From: CAVSUB01 sp963816725
GTDB taxonomy: Bacteria; Acidobacteriota; Vicinamibacteria; Vicinamibacterales; 2-12-FULL-66-21
Length of the DNA: 64,000 nucleotides
Direction of reading: 5' to 3'
NCBI GenBank assembly: GCA_963816725.1
Contig: CAWFMC010000018.1
Span: forward strand, 682,001 to 746,000
Part shown: positions 50,604 through 60,060 of the stretch, in pieces
Layout: each line of letters opens with the position of its first letter
Numbering within the stretch: the first letter of the stretch is position 1
The notes under the pieces: model-generated
The model's input: the letters and a program-made list of their open reading frames with translations, nothing else
Databases searched by the model: none
Told to the model about the DNA's origin: nothing
Program-made: the position numbers and the translations under genes

Positions 50604-51302
50604 TATGTTGATTGACCAAATCCTGTGGATACGCGATGGAGAAGACGACCGACAAGGATAGCGTTGACGCGTTGTTGAAGCAATGGCGGATAAGTGCAGG
50701 CAGTCGCATGCTATTCAGCACGAAAGGGTTAGGTGGGACGGCGGCTGGCGCAGGGCGATCATTCGCATTGGGGACCATCGGGGCGTGCGCGTGCGACGGC
50801 TGGCGGGCCATGGAATGTGGGTAGTCGCATTTTTACCTGCGGCCCGACCACGTCGTGCCCCGAACGTGCTGTCCTGCTTTTCACTCAACAATGATGTTGG
50901 CCTGTCGCATCAGCGCGGGTTCGAGGACCGCCACTCAGGGCGGACTGCCACCTGATCAAGGCACTTCGAGTTCTGCAAATCGCTTTCATTCACAGCTTCA
51001 GCGACGAGTCGCTCTGCAGTTGGGTGAACGCGTTCTCTGCGTCTTCCACGGAGCTCTGGGACTCCGCTTCCAGGGTGCCGCCGGTTCAAAGGCGTGACTC
51101 CACATCGTTACGGCTGCTCAAGTGACCTTGATCAGGTGTCGCGACCACTCAGGCCGAAGGTTGAGATTTGCCGCAACGGCTATGTCCAGACTCAGCTATA
51201 CGAGCGGCTACCCGAAGCGGAATCCGCTCGTTCGTAGAGTTGAACAAAAAGACACCCTAAGTGATCGTCCTAGGACAGCTGAGAACTCGCGGAACTCAAC
51301 GG
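50604..51302. other. 699-base gap with no supported gene
   Basis: Between parA and rsmG there is no open frame longer than about 90 codons with protein-like composition. A short frame at 50612-50824 and its reverse-strand counterpart have no ribosome site. A DnaA-box-like TGTGGATAC lies at 50624. No tRNA was recognised, although a GGGTTCGAGGACCGC string near 50917 resembles a T-arm. It may be a non-coding origin-side segment. Confidence 0.5.
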
Positions 51303-51993
51303 CTACACGACGGGAGGTGTTCCACGTGGAACACTCGCAATGTGCCCGACGGATCTCTTCGCCAGGATCGTCAGGCGACTGTTCGTCGCCTCGAGCAGCG
51401 GTAGTGTTCTCTCATAACTGAGCGTGGGAATCAGCGACTCAGTCTCTCGATCTCCGTCCGCGCCTCTGAACAACATCAACGTGCCTAAAGGACGGACGAA
51501 GGCTTGGAGAGACGTCAGCGTCTTCGGCTGGACGCGAACTGCCCGGATTGTCAGCACGTCGTAGCGCTCGTGCAGCTCGGGTCTGGCGAGCAGTTCCTCG
51601 TACCGGCCGTTTTCGACGTGGGTGTCCGCGCAGCGAGAGATGGCGAATGGCTTCGCGAAGGAAAGCGGACTTGCGGACCTTGACCTCCACCATCGTCAAT
51701 GAGACGGCAGGGGCGGCCAGCTTTAGCGGGATAGCGGGCGAACCGCCCCCAGAGCCGATGTCCATGATCCGCTGTGTGCCGGCTGGAAGGTGTCGGGCGG
51801 CAGCCAGCGGCTCGAGAAGGAGCCGATCGATGGCTTCGTCCGGATCAGAAAGCGCCGTGAGGTTGATTTTGCGGTTCCAGCGCGCCAGCAGCTCGTAGTA
51901 CTCGGTGAGCGAGGTAACGAGATCGTCAGAGGGGAAAAGACCGGCTTTGGCGGCGCGGCGGACGAGACGGGTCTGAAAATCCCTGGGCGCCAC
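51303..51993 (-). pseudogene. rsmG: 16S rRNA m7G527 methyltransferase RsmG, split by a +1 frameshift
   Basis: The N-terminal part (MAPRDFQTRLVRRAAKAG; DIGSGGGSPAIPLKL; KSAFLREAIRHLSL) and the C-terminal part (DTHVENGRYEELLARPELHE; LQAFVRPLGTLMLFRG) are in different frames. They join if one base near 51621-51630 is removed, giving a normal about 229-residue RsmG. All motifs are intact, so a sequencing insertion is likely. It methylates G527 of 16S rRNA. It lies 12 bases after mnmG, in its conserved position. A parS site overlaps its 3' end. Confidence 0.85.
51318..51333. promoter_or_regulatory. parS partition site
   Basis: TGTTCCACGTGGAACA, a perfect 16-base palindrome. It differs from the common TGTTTCACGTGAAACA in two symmetric positions and equals a known Pseudomonas-type parS core. 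It lies within the last codons of rsmG, about 0.7 kb upstream of parA. ParB would bind and nucleate here. Confidence 0.92.
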
Positions 51994-52005
51994 AGCGGAA
52001 GAGTA

Positions 52006-53853
52006 TCAAAGCTGACGCGCCTCCCGTGCGCGATCGATGTAGGCACCGACCACCGCCACGGCCGCCGCTGTCACGCCGGGAATGCGCAACGCCTGTCCAA
52101 GCGTCGCCGGCCTGACTTCAGATAGACGCTGCACCATCTCATTCGACAAGCCAGGAATCCCGTCGAACTGGAACCATTCGGGAATAGGACGACTTCCTTG
52201 CTTGCGCTGGCGCTCGACCGCGGATACCTGCCGCTTCAAATACCCTTCGTACTTGAGCTCGATCTCCAGGCTCGCCGCGTCGATGACGCCGTCCTGCTCG
52301 GAGATGCTGAGACTCGCAAGCTGACCCTCGGACCGGAGCGTCGCGAACGAGACGGCGGGGTTGCGCAACGCGCGTTCCGCTGGCATCCGGTGGCCGCTCA
52401 CGACCACTGACTCGCGTTGAACACATGCGCGGTTGAACTCGAGCCTCTCTCGCCGCAGCTGGAACCGCTGCCACCGCTCGTCGTCTACCAGGCCCGCCTC
52501 GCGCCCGACGGGCGTGAGACGTAGATCCGCGTTGTCGATACGCAGCAGCAGCCGATGCTCTGCGCGGGACGTGAACATGCGATAGGGCTCCAGGCAGCCG
52601 CGGGTGGTCAGATCGTCGACGAGCGTCCCGATATAGCTGTCGCTGCGATCGAAATGGATCGCTGTCCGACCGAGTGCCCACCGGGCTGCGTTCAGGCCGG
52701 CGACCAGCCCTTGCGCCGCCGCCTCTTCGTACCCGGAGGTTCCGTTGATCTGCCCGGCGAGAAAGAGACCGGGGACGCGCTGCGTCTCCAGAGTCGGCGA
52801 GAGCTCAGTCGGCTGGATGAAGTCGTACTCGACGGCATAGCCTGGCCTCAGAAGCCTCGCCTCCTCGAGGCCGGGCAGTGCGTGGACCAGCTCTGTCTGG
52901 ACCGACGCCGGAAGACTCATCGAAAATCCATTCAGGTAGATTTCATCGACGTCCACGCCCTCGGGCTCGAGAAACAGGTGATGCCGCTCCCGATCCGGGA
53001 AGCGCATGACCTTATCTTCCAGAGATGGGCAGTATCTTGGTCCAATGCCCTTAATTTGTCCATTGTAGAGAGGAGACTGGCTGATGTGCTCCCTCACCAG
53101 CTCGTGGACGCGGCGGGACGTGTGCAGCGGGTAACAATCGATCTGCGGACGATCGATCCGATCTGTCGTGAACGAGAAAGGGACCGGCGGATCGTCGCCC
53201 CCCTGGCGTTCGAAACGGGAGAAGTCGAGACTTCGCCGATCGAGCCGCGGCGGCGTACCGGTCTTGAGGCGCCCCCATCGGAATCCGCAGGCCTTCAGGG
53301 ATTCCGCGAGGCCGTGCGATGGCGGTTCGCCCGCGCGTCCGGCCGGTCGCTGCTCGCGGCCCACGTGCACCAGCCCATTGAGGAACGTGCCGGTGGTCAC
53401 CACCAACGTACGGCAGCGAATGATCCGGCCATCCTCGAGCGCCAGGCCCGCGATCTTCCCGCCCTCGAGCACCAGGCCCTCGGCCTTGGCGAGAATCCAT
53501 TCAATGCGATGCTCGGCACGGAGTGCGGCCGACACCCACGCGCCATACCGCCGCTTGTCGGCCTGGGCCCGTGGCGACCACACGGCCGGTCCGCGGCTGC
53601 GATTGAGCAGCTTGAACTGAATCCCCGTCGCGTCGATCGCGCGTCCCATCAACCCGCCGAGCGCGTCGATCTCGCGGACCAGGTGACCCTTCGCCGTCCC
53701 GCCGATCGCCGGGTTGCACGGCATGTGCGCGACGGTGTCCGCCGACAGCGTACAGATGCCCACGCTGCACCCGAGGCGCGCCGCGGCCCACGCCGCCTCG
53801 ACGCCGGCGTGACCAGCCCCGATCACCAGGACATCGAGCTCACTCGCGGCCAT
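52006..53853 (-). CDS. mnmG: tRNA uridine-34 modification enzyme MnmG (GidA)
   Basis: A 615-residue flavoprotein. It has the FAD motif VIGAGHAGVEAAWAAARLGC, GTFLNGLVHVG, and the C-terminal helical domain. It works with MnmE to make 5-carboxymethylaminomethyl uridine at the wobble position. It lies 8 bases from mnmE. Confidence 0.96.
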   Translation of the reverse strand: MAASELDVLVIGAGHAGVEAAWAAARLGCSVGICTLSADTVAHMPCNPAIGGTAKGHLVREIDALGGLMGRAIDATGIQFKLLNRSRGPAVWSPRAQADKRRYGAWVSAALRAEHRIEWILAKAEGLVLEGGKIAGLALEDGRIIRCRTLVVTTGTFLNGLVHVGREQRPAGRAGEPPSHGLAESLKACGFRWGRLKTGTPPRLDRRSLDFSRFERQGGDDPPVPFSFTTDRIDRPQIDCYPLHTSRRVHELVREHISQSPLYNGQIKGIGPRYCPSLEDKVMRFPDRERHHLFLEPEGVDVDEIYLNGFSMSLPASVQTELVHALPGLEEARLLRPGYAVEYDFIQPTELSPTLETQRVPGLFLAGQINGTSGYEEAAAQGLVAGLNAARWALGRTAIHFDRSDSYIGTLVDDLTTRGCLEPYRMFTSRAEHRLLLRIDNADLRLTPVGREAGLVDDERWQRFQLRRERLEFNRACVQRESVVVSGHRMPAERALRNPAVSFATLRSEGQLASLSISEQDGVIDAASLEIELKYEGYLKRQVSAVERQRKQGSRPIPEWFQFDGIPGLSNEMVQRLSEVRPATLGQALRIPGVTAAAVAVVGAYIDRAREARQL

Positions 53854-53861
53854 GTCGTGAC

Positions 53862-55211
53862 CTACTTGCCAATGCAGAAGTTCGCAAAGATCGCCTGCAG
53901 CATGTCGTCCGGAGTGCGGGCTCCGGTGACTTCCTCGAGCCGCGCCCGCGCGTCGTGCACGTCCACCAGCACGAACTCCTCGGGAGTCCCCGCCGCCGCC
54001 GCGTCCCGCGCCTGTCGGAGGGCATCTCGCGCCCGTTCGAGCAGCGCCACGTGCCGCAGGTTGGTGACGGCCGGCGTATCGCGCACCGGCTCGCCTTCGC
54101 CTGCGTCCGCCAAGACGTGCCGCAGTGACTCGATGCCCACACCTGTTCGCGCCGACACCTCGATGACCGGGACGGCGAGTGCGGCAACGTCCCAGGCCGC
54201 CCGCAGGTCCGACTTGTTCGCCACCACCACCCGCGGCCGCGCCGCCGTCAGTTCCAGCAGCGCGAGATCGTCTTCTGTCAGCGCGGACGAGCGATCGAGC
54301 ACCAGCACCGTGAGGCTCGCCGTCTCGCGCGCCGCGACCGCCCGCGCGATCCCTTCGGCTTCAACCGCGTCGAGCGGCGCGCCGCGCACACCCGCGGTAT
54401 CGACGATCGTCATCGGCACACCCTCGATGTCGATCGTCTCGGTCAGCACGTCCCTCGTGGTACCTGGCCACTCCGCAACGATCGCCCGCCCCACGCCGGC
54501 GAGCTGATTGAACAGGCTGGATTTCCCGGCGTTGGGCCGGCCGGTTATCGCGACCAGCAGACCTTCGCGGATCATCCGCCCGCGTGCGGCCGTCGCGAGT
54601 AGCGCGGAGATCGACTCGGTGATCGATCCGAGCTCACGCGCGGCTTCGTCCTCGTCGACGAAGTGATAACCCTCGTCCGGGAAATCGAGCGAGGCCTCGA
54701 GGCGCGCCGCCAGATCGAACAGCCGCGCGTCGATCGCGCGGATGCGCTCGGTCAGCGTACCTTCGAGTTGATCGAACGCCGCGCGCGCCTGCAGCGGCGT
54801 GACCGCCTCGATGAGATCCCGCACCGCTTCAGCCTGCACGAGATCGATGCGCCCGCGCACGTACGCGCGCAGGGTGAACTCACCGGGCTCCGCGAGCCGG
54901 CTGCCGGCATCCATGGCCGCACGCACGATCCCCCGCAGCAGCACGGGGCTGCCGTGCGCGCTGATCTCGACGACGTCCTCGCCGGTGTACGAATGAGGCG
55001 ACTGGAAGTAGGTGAGGACGACCTGGTCGGCCGCACCAGCCGACGCGACCGTCTTGGCGAGCGTCGCGTGGCGCGGCGTGAGCGGCGTGGTGCGCCCGGT
55101 CAGATGTTGCGCCACGCGCAGCGCATCAGGACCGCTGACCCGCACGACGCCAATTCCGCCGCGGCCGGGCGGCGTGGCAATCGCCACGATGGTGTCGTCG
55201 GTGGTGTACAC
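53862..55211 (-). CDS. mnmE: tRNA modification GTPase MnmE
   Basis: A 449-residue protein. The start at GTG gives the family opening YTTDDTIVAIATPPGRGGIG; the longer frame to 55310 is unlikely. The G domain has GRPNAGKSSLFNQLAG, DTAGVRG and VVANKSD. The C-terminus is FCIGK, the conserved end holding the catalytic cysteine. It works with MnmG. Confidence 0.94.
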   Translation of the reverse strand: MYTTDDTIVAIATPPGRGGIGVVRVSGPDALRVAQHLTGRTTPLTPRHATLAKTVASAGAADQVVLTYFQSPHSYTGEDVVEISAHGSPVLLRGIVRAAMDAGSRLAEPGEFTLRAYVRGRIDLVQAEAVRDLIEAVTPLQARAAFDQLEGTLTERIRAIDARLFDLAARLEASLDFPDEGYHFVDEDEAARELGSITESISALLATAARGRMIREGLLVAITGRPNAGKSSLFNQLAGVGRAIVAEWPGTTRDVLTETIDIEGVPMTIVDTAGVRGAPLDAVEAEGIARAVAARETASLTVLVLDRSSALTEDDLALLELTAARPRVVVANKSDLRAAWDVAALAVPVIEVSARTGVGIESLRHVLADAGEGEPVRDTPAVTNLRHVALLERARDALRQARDAAAAGTPEEFVLVDVHDARARLEEVTGARTPDDMLQAIFANFCIGK

Positions 55212-55351
55212 GGGGCTCAGGCGACCGCGTGCGCCTCGCTGGACAGAACCAACGCCCTCGTCGGTTCGTGCGGAAACCGTCGGAAAGGTCTCGGCCTGAG
55301 GGCGATGCATGCCGCCCGGCGATAGACCTGCGTCACGCTGCCGTCCTGGTC

Positions 55352-55801
55352 TTACCGCCGGACCGAGATGATCACGGTTTTCATGAACGCGTCACCGATG
55401 CTTTCCGACGACATCTCCGGATCCTCGGCAACGGTCAGGTGAACCAGGCGTCGCGCGTACGGGTTGAGCGGTCCCATCTCCTGCTGCGTCCCGGTGCTCT
55501 TGGCCCGCTCCATCATGTAGCGCGCCATCTGCTTGGTCTCGGCGTCCTTGCCTTTGCGGTAGTCGAGGCAATCCACCACCCACGACCGATCCCCCTTCAA
55601 CTCGCGACGAAACGCGGTGTTGACGATGTGCTGCAGGGCATCGAGCGCTTCAGCGCGGCGGCGGAGGAGCTGATCGCCGCCCTCACCCGTGAGCTCGACC
55701 CGGATGTTGTCGCTCTCGTCGACGAACGCGACGTCGAGCGGGACCCCCATGGCGCCGAGCGTCTGCTCGAGAAACTGTCGCACGCGATCTTCCAGCTCCA
55801 T
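55352..55801 (-). CDS. jag: Jag-type KH-R3H RNA-binding protein
   Basis: A 149-residue protein. A KH-like domain (about residues 1-85, LRRRAEALDALQHIVNTAFR) and a C-terminal R3H domain with NPYARRLVHLTVAED are seen. The N-terminal Jag_N domain common in Firmicutes is absent. The ATG at 55801 overlaps the yidC stop by one base (TGATG). It sits in its usual place between yidC and mnmE. It is probably a small-RNA or mRNA binder. Confidence 0.88.
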   Translation of the reverse strand: MELEDRVRQFLEQTLGAMGVPLDVAFVDESDNIRVELTGEGGDQLLRRRAEALDALQHIVNTAFRRELKGDRSWVVDCLDYRKGKDAETKQMARYMMERAKSTGTQQEMGPLNPYARRLVHLTVAEDPEMSSESIGDAFMKTVIISVRR

Positions 55802-57510
55802 CACTTCCGCTCCTTTGCCGCCTGCTCGGTGCGTCCGCCCCCGGCGCTCTTCAAGCGGCGTTCGGCCTCGGCCCGCCCGGCCTTCGCCGGCGCCCCGATC
55901 AGACGGTTCGTGACCGCCTGCTGCCCGATCGCCCACAGGTTGCTCGTCGTCCAGTAGAGGACCAGCCCGCTCGGCGCCCACACGAACATCGACGTGAACA
56001 CCAGCGGCATGAACATCATCATCTTCTGCTGCACGGGATCCGCCGTCGACGGCGTCATCCGCTGCTGCACGAACATCGTCATCCCCATCAGGACCGGGGT
56101 GATGTAGTACGGATCGTGGGCCGACAGATCGTGAATCCACCCGACGAACGGCGCGCCGCGCAACTCGATGGCGACCGACAGCATGGCGTAGAAGGCGAAC
56201 AGCACCGGGAGCGTCAGCAGCATCGGCACGCAGCCACTGGCCGGATTCACGCCGCGCTCACGATACAGGTTCATGAGCTCGACGTTCATCTTCTGCTTGG
56301 CCGGGTCGGCCATCTTGAGCTTGGCGTAGCGATCCTGGATCGCTTTCACCTCGGGCTGCAGATCCTGCATCTTCCGCATCGACACCACGCTCTTGTGGCG
56401 CAGCGGGAACATGACGAGATTGATGAGGACGGTCAGCGCGATGATCGACCAGCCGTAGTTCCCGAGGCTGGCGTTGACCCATTTCAACGCGCGCAGCAAT
56501 GGCACCACCAGCCACGAGAACATGCCAAAGTCGATCGCCCGCACCAGATTGCGATCGACGGCGGCGAGCACGTCGAAATCCTTCGGCCCGAGGAAGTACG
56601 GCGTGGCGTTCTGGGTCTGTGACTTCGTCGACCAGCTGACGAAGTTCGCCCCGGTCGTCGACCCTGCGACCGGCACCGACACCGGCTGGTATTCCACGTG
56701 AAGCCGATCGCCGCCCGGCAGGGCAGCGGTCAGGAAATAATGGTCGTCGACCCCGACGAAGCCGAAGTTGCCTTCTTCGTTCGGGCTCTTCTGGATGTTC
56801 GAGGTCTTGACCCGCGTGACCGACCCGTCGCGATAGAAAATCGGCTGGGCCGGCGGGTTGTAGCTCCCGCTCCGCTCGATGATGCCGTTGCCCAGGGCCG
56901 GTCCGAACTGCACAGTGGCGTTCACCGGCGCGCCATTCTGCGTCACCGTTTCCTTGAATGTGACGACGTATGGGCTGCCAGGCTTGAAGCCGAACTCCTT
57001 GCGCGCCGACAGACCGCTGGCGTCCTGGTAATCGAACGTCAGCGTCGCCGGGGCGGAACCCACCGTCAAGGCATCGCTGCTCGGTTTATAGAGCGCATTG
57101 CGCAGCGTCGCCGAGGTCTTCCCATCGTCTGCCAAAAGCGTGAAGGGTCGGGGCCCGCCGCGAACCGCCTGCGGCACGAGGTCGAGAGGCGCGCCAGAGT
57201 GATCGCGATAGCGTTTCAGCACCCAGCTCTTGAGCACCGCGCCACGGTTGGTGAACACGGCGCGCACCGCCTCGTTCTCGACGACGATGTCGCGCTCGGT
57301 GGTGTCGCTCACGAGCGCCGCCGCGGCCGGTGCGGCGGTCGACTCGGCCTCTGCTGACGGAGACTGGGCGGCCGAATCGGTGGCGGTCGTGCCCGTCACC
57401 GCTGGCGGCGCGACGGTCTGCACCGGTGCCTTGGGGGGCGGAAAGAACGCCTGGTAGCCATACAGCACCAGGAACGACAGGGCGATGGCGATGAGAACGC
57501 GCTTTTCCAT
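55801..57510 (-). CDS. yidC: Membrane protein insertase YidC
   Basis: A 569-residue protein. The N-terminal helix (KRVLIAIALSFLVLYGYQAF) anchors a large periplasmic domain (about 70-340). Then follow the five-helix insertase core with GNYGWSIIALTVLINLVMFP, the cytosolic loop, and the final TTSNLWAIGQQ. It inserts membrane proteins with or without SecYEG. It is coupled to yidD and jag. Confidence 0.95.
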   Translation of the reverse strand: MEKRVLIAIALSFLVLYGYQAFFPPPKAPVQTVAPPAVTGTTATDSAAQSPSAEAESTAAPAAAALVSDTTERDIVVENEAVRAVFTNRGAVLKSWVLKRYRDHSGAPLDLVPQAVRGGPRPFTLLADDGKTSATLRNALYKPSSDALTVGSAPATLTFDYQDASGLSARKEFGFKPGSPYVVTFKETVTQNGAPVNATVQFGPALGNGIIERSGSYNPPAQPIFYRDGSVTRVKTSNIQKSPNEEGNFGFVGVDDHYFLTAALPGGDRLHVEYQPVSVPVAGSTTGANFVSWSTKSQTQNATPYFLGPKDFDVLAAVDRNLVRAIDFGMFSWLVVPLLRALKWVNASLGNYGWSIIALTVLINLVMFPLRHKSVVSMRKMQDLQPEVKAIQDRYAKLKMADPAKQKMNVELMNLYRERGVNPASGCVPMLLTLPVLFAFYAMLSVAIELRGAPFVGWIHDLSAHDPYYITPVLMGMTMFVQQRMTPSTADPVQQKMMMFMPLVFTSMFVWAPSGLVLYWTTSNLWAIGQQAVTNRLIGAPAKAGRAEAERRLKSAGGGRTEQAAKERK

Positions 57511-57513
57511 TCG

Positions 57514-57792
57514 CTACATCCGGCTCGACGACACACGCGGCGCTGCCGTGGGCACGGGATCCAGCCCGCTTGAACCGAGCGGGTGGCACCGCGCCAGCCG
57601 CCGCGCCGCGAGCCACGTCCCCTTGACGGTGCCATGGACGATCACGGCCTCGCGGGCGTAATCGGAGCACGACGGAACGAACCGGCAGGATCCAGTAAAC
57701 AGGGGCGACAACAGCATTTTGTAGAGCGTGAGCAGCGCCAGGGCGGATCGTTGCGCCAGGTTGCGCGGCGCGGTGCCAGGGTCAGCGGGCAT
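57514..57792 (-). CDS. yidD: Membrane protein insertion efficiency factor YidD
   Basis: A 92-residue protein. The strongly conserved CRFVPSCSDYAREAV, HGTVKGTWLAARRLARCHP and GLDPVP motifs are complete. It is involved in the last steps of YidC-dependent insertion. It overlaps rnpA by 11 bases. Confidence 0.93.
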   Translation of the reverse strand: MPADPGTAPRNLAQRSALALLTLYKMLLSPLFTGSCRFVPSCSDYAREAVIVHGTVKGTWLAARRLARCHPLGSSGLDPVPTAAPRVSSSRM

Positions 57793-58150
57793 TGCGGGCC
57801 GGACGTGGTGAGCCGCGGCGGATGGCCGACATCAGGTCGCGCTCCAGCGCGGCGTAGTCGGCTTCGAAGAACCCGCGCCGGGGAATCGCCACGATGTCGA
57901 TCGCGGGCCCCGATCCGGGCGCGACATTCCTGCGGAACACCTCTCGCATCAAGCGCTTCGCGCGGTTCCTGGCGACCGCATTGCCGACCTTGCGGCTCGC
58001 CACGAGGCCGAGCCGCGGACGACCGGTAGGGTTCGGAGCGATGACCAGTGTGACGTATCTGCCGTGGGTCCGGGTTCCCGAGCCAAACGCCTGCTGGAAC
58101 TCGGCCCGGCGACGAACCCGGCGGCTTTTGCCGAAACACTGGGATTGCAT
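57782..58150 (-). CDS. rnpA: Ribonuclease P protein component
   Basis: A 122-residue basic protein with RLGLVASRKVGNAVARNRAK and RLMREVFRRN, the RNR motif of the RNase P protein. It assists 5' maturation of tRNA. The order rpmH, rnpA, yidD, yidC is the usual one. Confidence 0.95.
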   Translation of the reverse strand: MQSQCFGKSRRVRRRAEFQQAFGSGTRTHGRYVTLVIAPNPTGRPRLGLVASRKVGNAVARNRAKRLMREVFRRNVAPGSGPAIDIVAIPRRGFFEADYAALERDLMSAIRRGSPRPARNAR

Positions 58151-58184
58151 TGTCCGTCGCCCGGCAAAGCCGGCCGAAAGCTCG

Positions 58185-58331
58185 TTAGCTCGGGGAGGAA
58201 ACGGTGAGCCGCTTGCGGCCCTTGGCCCGGCGGCGCTTGAGGACGAGCCGGCCGTTTTTCGTGGCCATGCGCACCAGAAAGCCGTGTGTGCGACGGCGAC
58301 GACGACGGTTGGGCTGGAACGTACGCTTCAT
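58185..58331 (-). CDS. rpmH: 50S ribosomal protein L34
   Basis: A 48-residue protein: MKRTFQPNRRRRRRTHGFLV, RMATKNGRLVLKRRRAKGRK, RLTVSSPS. This is the complete L34 pattern. It is short enough to be missed by length filters. A strong candidate promoter lies upstream, shared with the divergent dnaA region. Confidence 0.97.
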   Translation of the reverse strand: MKRTFQPNRRRRRRTHGFLVRMATKNGRLVLKRRRAKGRKRLTVSSPS

Positions 58332-58379
58332 GATGTCGGAATCCCCTGGCCGTCAAAATTCCCTGACGGAGAAACGTCG

Positions 58380-58409
58380 ATAGTAGCGAACGTCGAGGCG
58401 AAGTGTCAA
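58380..58409 (-). promoter_or_regulatory. Candidate promoter of the rpmH-rnpA-yidD-yidC run
   Basis: A perfect TTGACA (complement at 58404-58409) and a TACTAT -10 (complement at 58380-58385) are separated by 18 bases. The start would fall about 42 bases before the rpmH ATG. Confidence 0.6.
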
Positions 58410-58433
58410 ACGAACGGGCCCCCGCTGACGCGA

Positions 58434-58462
58434 TTGTCAGGCGTCTGGGCCTGTGCTACAGT
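58434..58462 (+). promoter_or_regulatory. Candidate dnaA promoter
   Basis: TTGTCA at 58434 and TACAGT at 58457 are separated by 17 bases (5/6 and 4/6). The start would be near 58470, just upstream of three DnaA-box-like sites, which would allow autoregulation. The leader to dnaA would be about 250 bases. Confidence 0.45.
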
Positions 58463-58502
58463 CGCCGTCCCCCTGCGATTCTCGTAGGGTCTCCCCCCGA
58501 AG

Positions 58503-58534
58503 TTTTCCACAACTGTGGAAAAAAATGTGGAAAA
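58503..58534. other. DnaA-box cluster upstream of dnaA (oriC candidate)
   Basis: TTTTCCACA occurs on the plus strand at 58503 and on the minus strand at 58514-58522 and 58526-58534. Three near-consensus DnaA boxes (consensus TTATCCACA) within 32 bases in the rpmH-dnaA gap are typical of a replication origin or dnaA autoregulation. Confidence 0.65.
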
Positions 58535-58719
58535 GCCGTAGTTTCGCCCCCTGCGCCGACCTGCTGTCAGGGTGAGACGCCAGCAGAAGGCGAAAGTCGC
58601 TTAAACAGGCCTGAAAACGTTGCGTGTCGCGTTCTGGTCGGGATCGGGCCGGAAACCGGCTTCCGACCCCTCCGTGGCGAAAGTCTGCATCCGGGCGTTC
58701 AGAAATCAGAATAAAGACC

Positions 58720-60060
58720 ATGAGCGGCAGCAATATCTGGGATCAGGTGCTCGCCAGGATAGAGACCAAGGTCAACCGCCACAGCTACTACACGTGGTTC
58801 AAGCCCACGTCTTTTCTCGTCGACAAGGGCACCAGCCTGCACGTGCGCGTGCCGGACACGATGTTCCGCGACTGGCTGAACAAGCACTACGCCGGCGTAA
58901 TGGCTGAGGCACTTGCCGAGGTGCATCGCCAAGGCTGTGAGCTGCTCTTCGTCACAGACGACGGGATGGCGGCGGAGGAACTGCCGATGCCCGAGGCTCC
59001 CGCGGAGCCGGCCGAACCAACCGAGCCGGTCACGTCGGCAGAACCGGGAAGTCTCGCGCCGCGCTACTCCTTCGACACCTTCATCGTCGGCCCCTCGAAC
59101 CAGTTCGCGCACGCCGCGTCGCGCGCCGTCGCGGAAGCGCCATCGCGCTCGTACAACCCACTGTTCATCTATGGCGGCGTGGGGCTCGGGAAGACCCACC
59201 TGATGCACGCCATCGGGCATTACGTGCTGAACCATCAGCGCGGCCTGAAGCTGACCTACATCTCGGCCGAACGGTTCATGAACGAGATGATCAACGCGGT
59301 CCGCTTCGATCGAATCCTCGAGTTCCGCGAGCGCTATCGCAGCGTCGACGTGCTCCTGGTCGACGATATTCAGTTCATCGCCGGCAAGGAAGGGACGCAG
59401 AACGAGTTCTTCCACACCTTCAACGCGCTCTACGACGCCCAGAAGCAGATCGTCATCAGCAGTGACTGCCCGCCCCACGAGATCACCTCGCTCGAGGAAC
59501 GGCTACGTTCCCGTTTCGAGTGGGGCCTGATTGCCGACATCCAGCCGCCGGATCTCGAGACCAAGATCGCGATTCTCAAGAAAAAGGCCGAAAACGAAGG
59601 GATTCCGCTGCCGGACAACGTCTCGATCTACATCGCCGGCAAGATCAAGTCGAACATCCGCGAGCTCGAAGGATCGCTGATCCGGCTGGTCGCGTTCGCC
59701 TCGTTGACCGGCCGCGAGATCTCGCTCGGCCTGGCCCAGGAGGTGCTGCGGAACGTCCTCCAGCACGACGAGAAGGCGGTCACGATCGAAATCATCCAGA
59801 AGTTCGTCGCGGACTACTACCAGCTGAAGCTGGCTGATCTGAAGTCTCGTAACAACTCGAAGTCGGTGGCGACGCCACGCCAGATCGCGATGTACCTGTG
59901 CAAGGGCCTGACGAGCGCGTCCCTGCCGGAGATCGGCCGGAGCTTCGGGGGGAAGCATCACTCGACGGTGATCCACTCCATCCGGAAGATCGAGCACATG
60001 CGCCAGACGGATGGCAATTTCAACAACCTTATCCACAACTTCATGGAGACGTTTCGCTGA
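58720..60060 (+). CDS. dnaA: Chromosomal replication initiator DnaA
   Basis: A 446-residue protein. It has domain I (IWDQVLARIETKVNRHSYYT), Walker A GGVGLGKTHLMHAIGHYV, DDIQFIAGKEGTQNEFFHTF, and the C-terminal DNA-binding helix-turn-helix SLPEIGRSFGGKHHSTVIHS. The ATG at 58720 gives domain I at its proper start. It binds DnaA boxes to open the origin. Confidence 0.97.
   Translation: MSGSNIWDQVLARIETKVNRHSYYTWFKPTSFLVDKGTSLHVRVPDTMFRDWLNKHYAGVMAEALAEVHRQGCELLFVTDDGMAAEELPMPEAPAEPAEPTEPVTSAEPGSLAPRYSFDTFIVGPSNQFAHAASRAVAEAPSRSYNPLFIYGGVGLGKTHLMHAIGHYVLNHQRGLKLTYISAERFMNEMINAVRFDRILEFRERYRSVDVLLVDDIQFIAGKEGTQNEFFHTFNALYDAQKQIVISSDCPPHEITSLEERLRSRFEWGLIADIQPPDLETKIAILKKKAENEGIPLPDNVSIYIAGKIKSNIRELEGSLIRLVAFASLTGREISLGLAQEVLRNVLQHDEKAVTIEIIQKFVADYYQLKLADLKSRNNSKSVATPRQIAMYLCKGLTSASLPEIGRSFGGKHHSTVIHSIRKIEHMRQTDGNFNNLIHNFMETFR

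Noticed and set aside
50900..50945. tRNA T-arm-like GGGTTCGAGGACCGC string
   Set aside because: No acceptor or anticodon stem could be matched around it.
56692..56707. Second parS copy (TATTCCACGTGAAGCC)
   Set aside because: Only about 12 of 16 bases match and the palindrome is broken; it lies in the yidC coding sequence.
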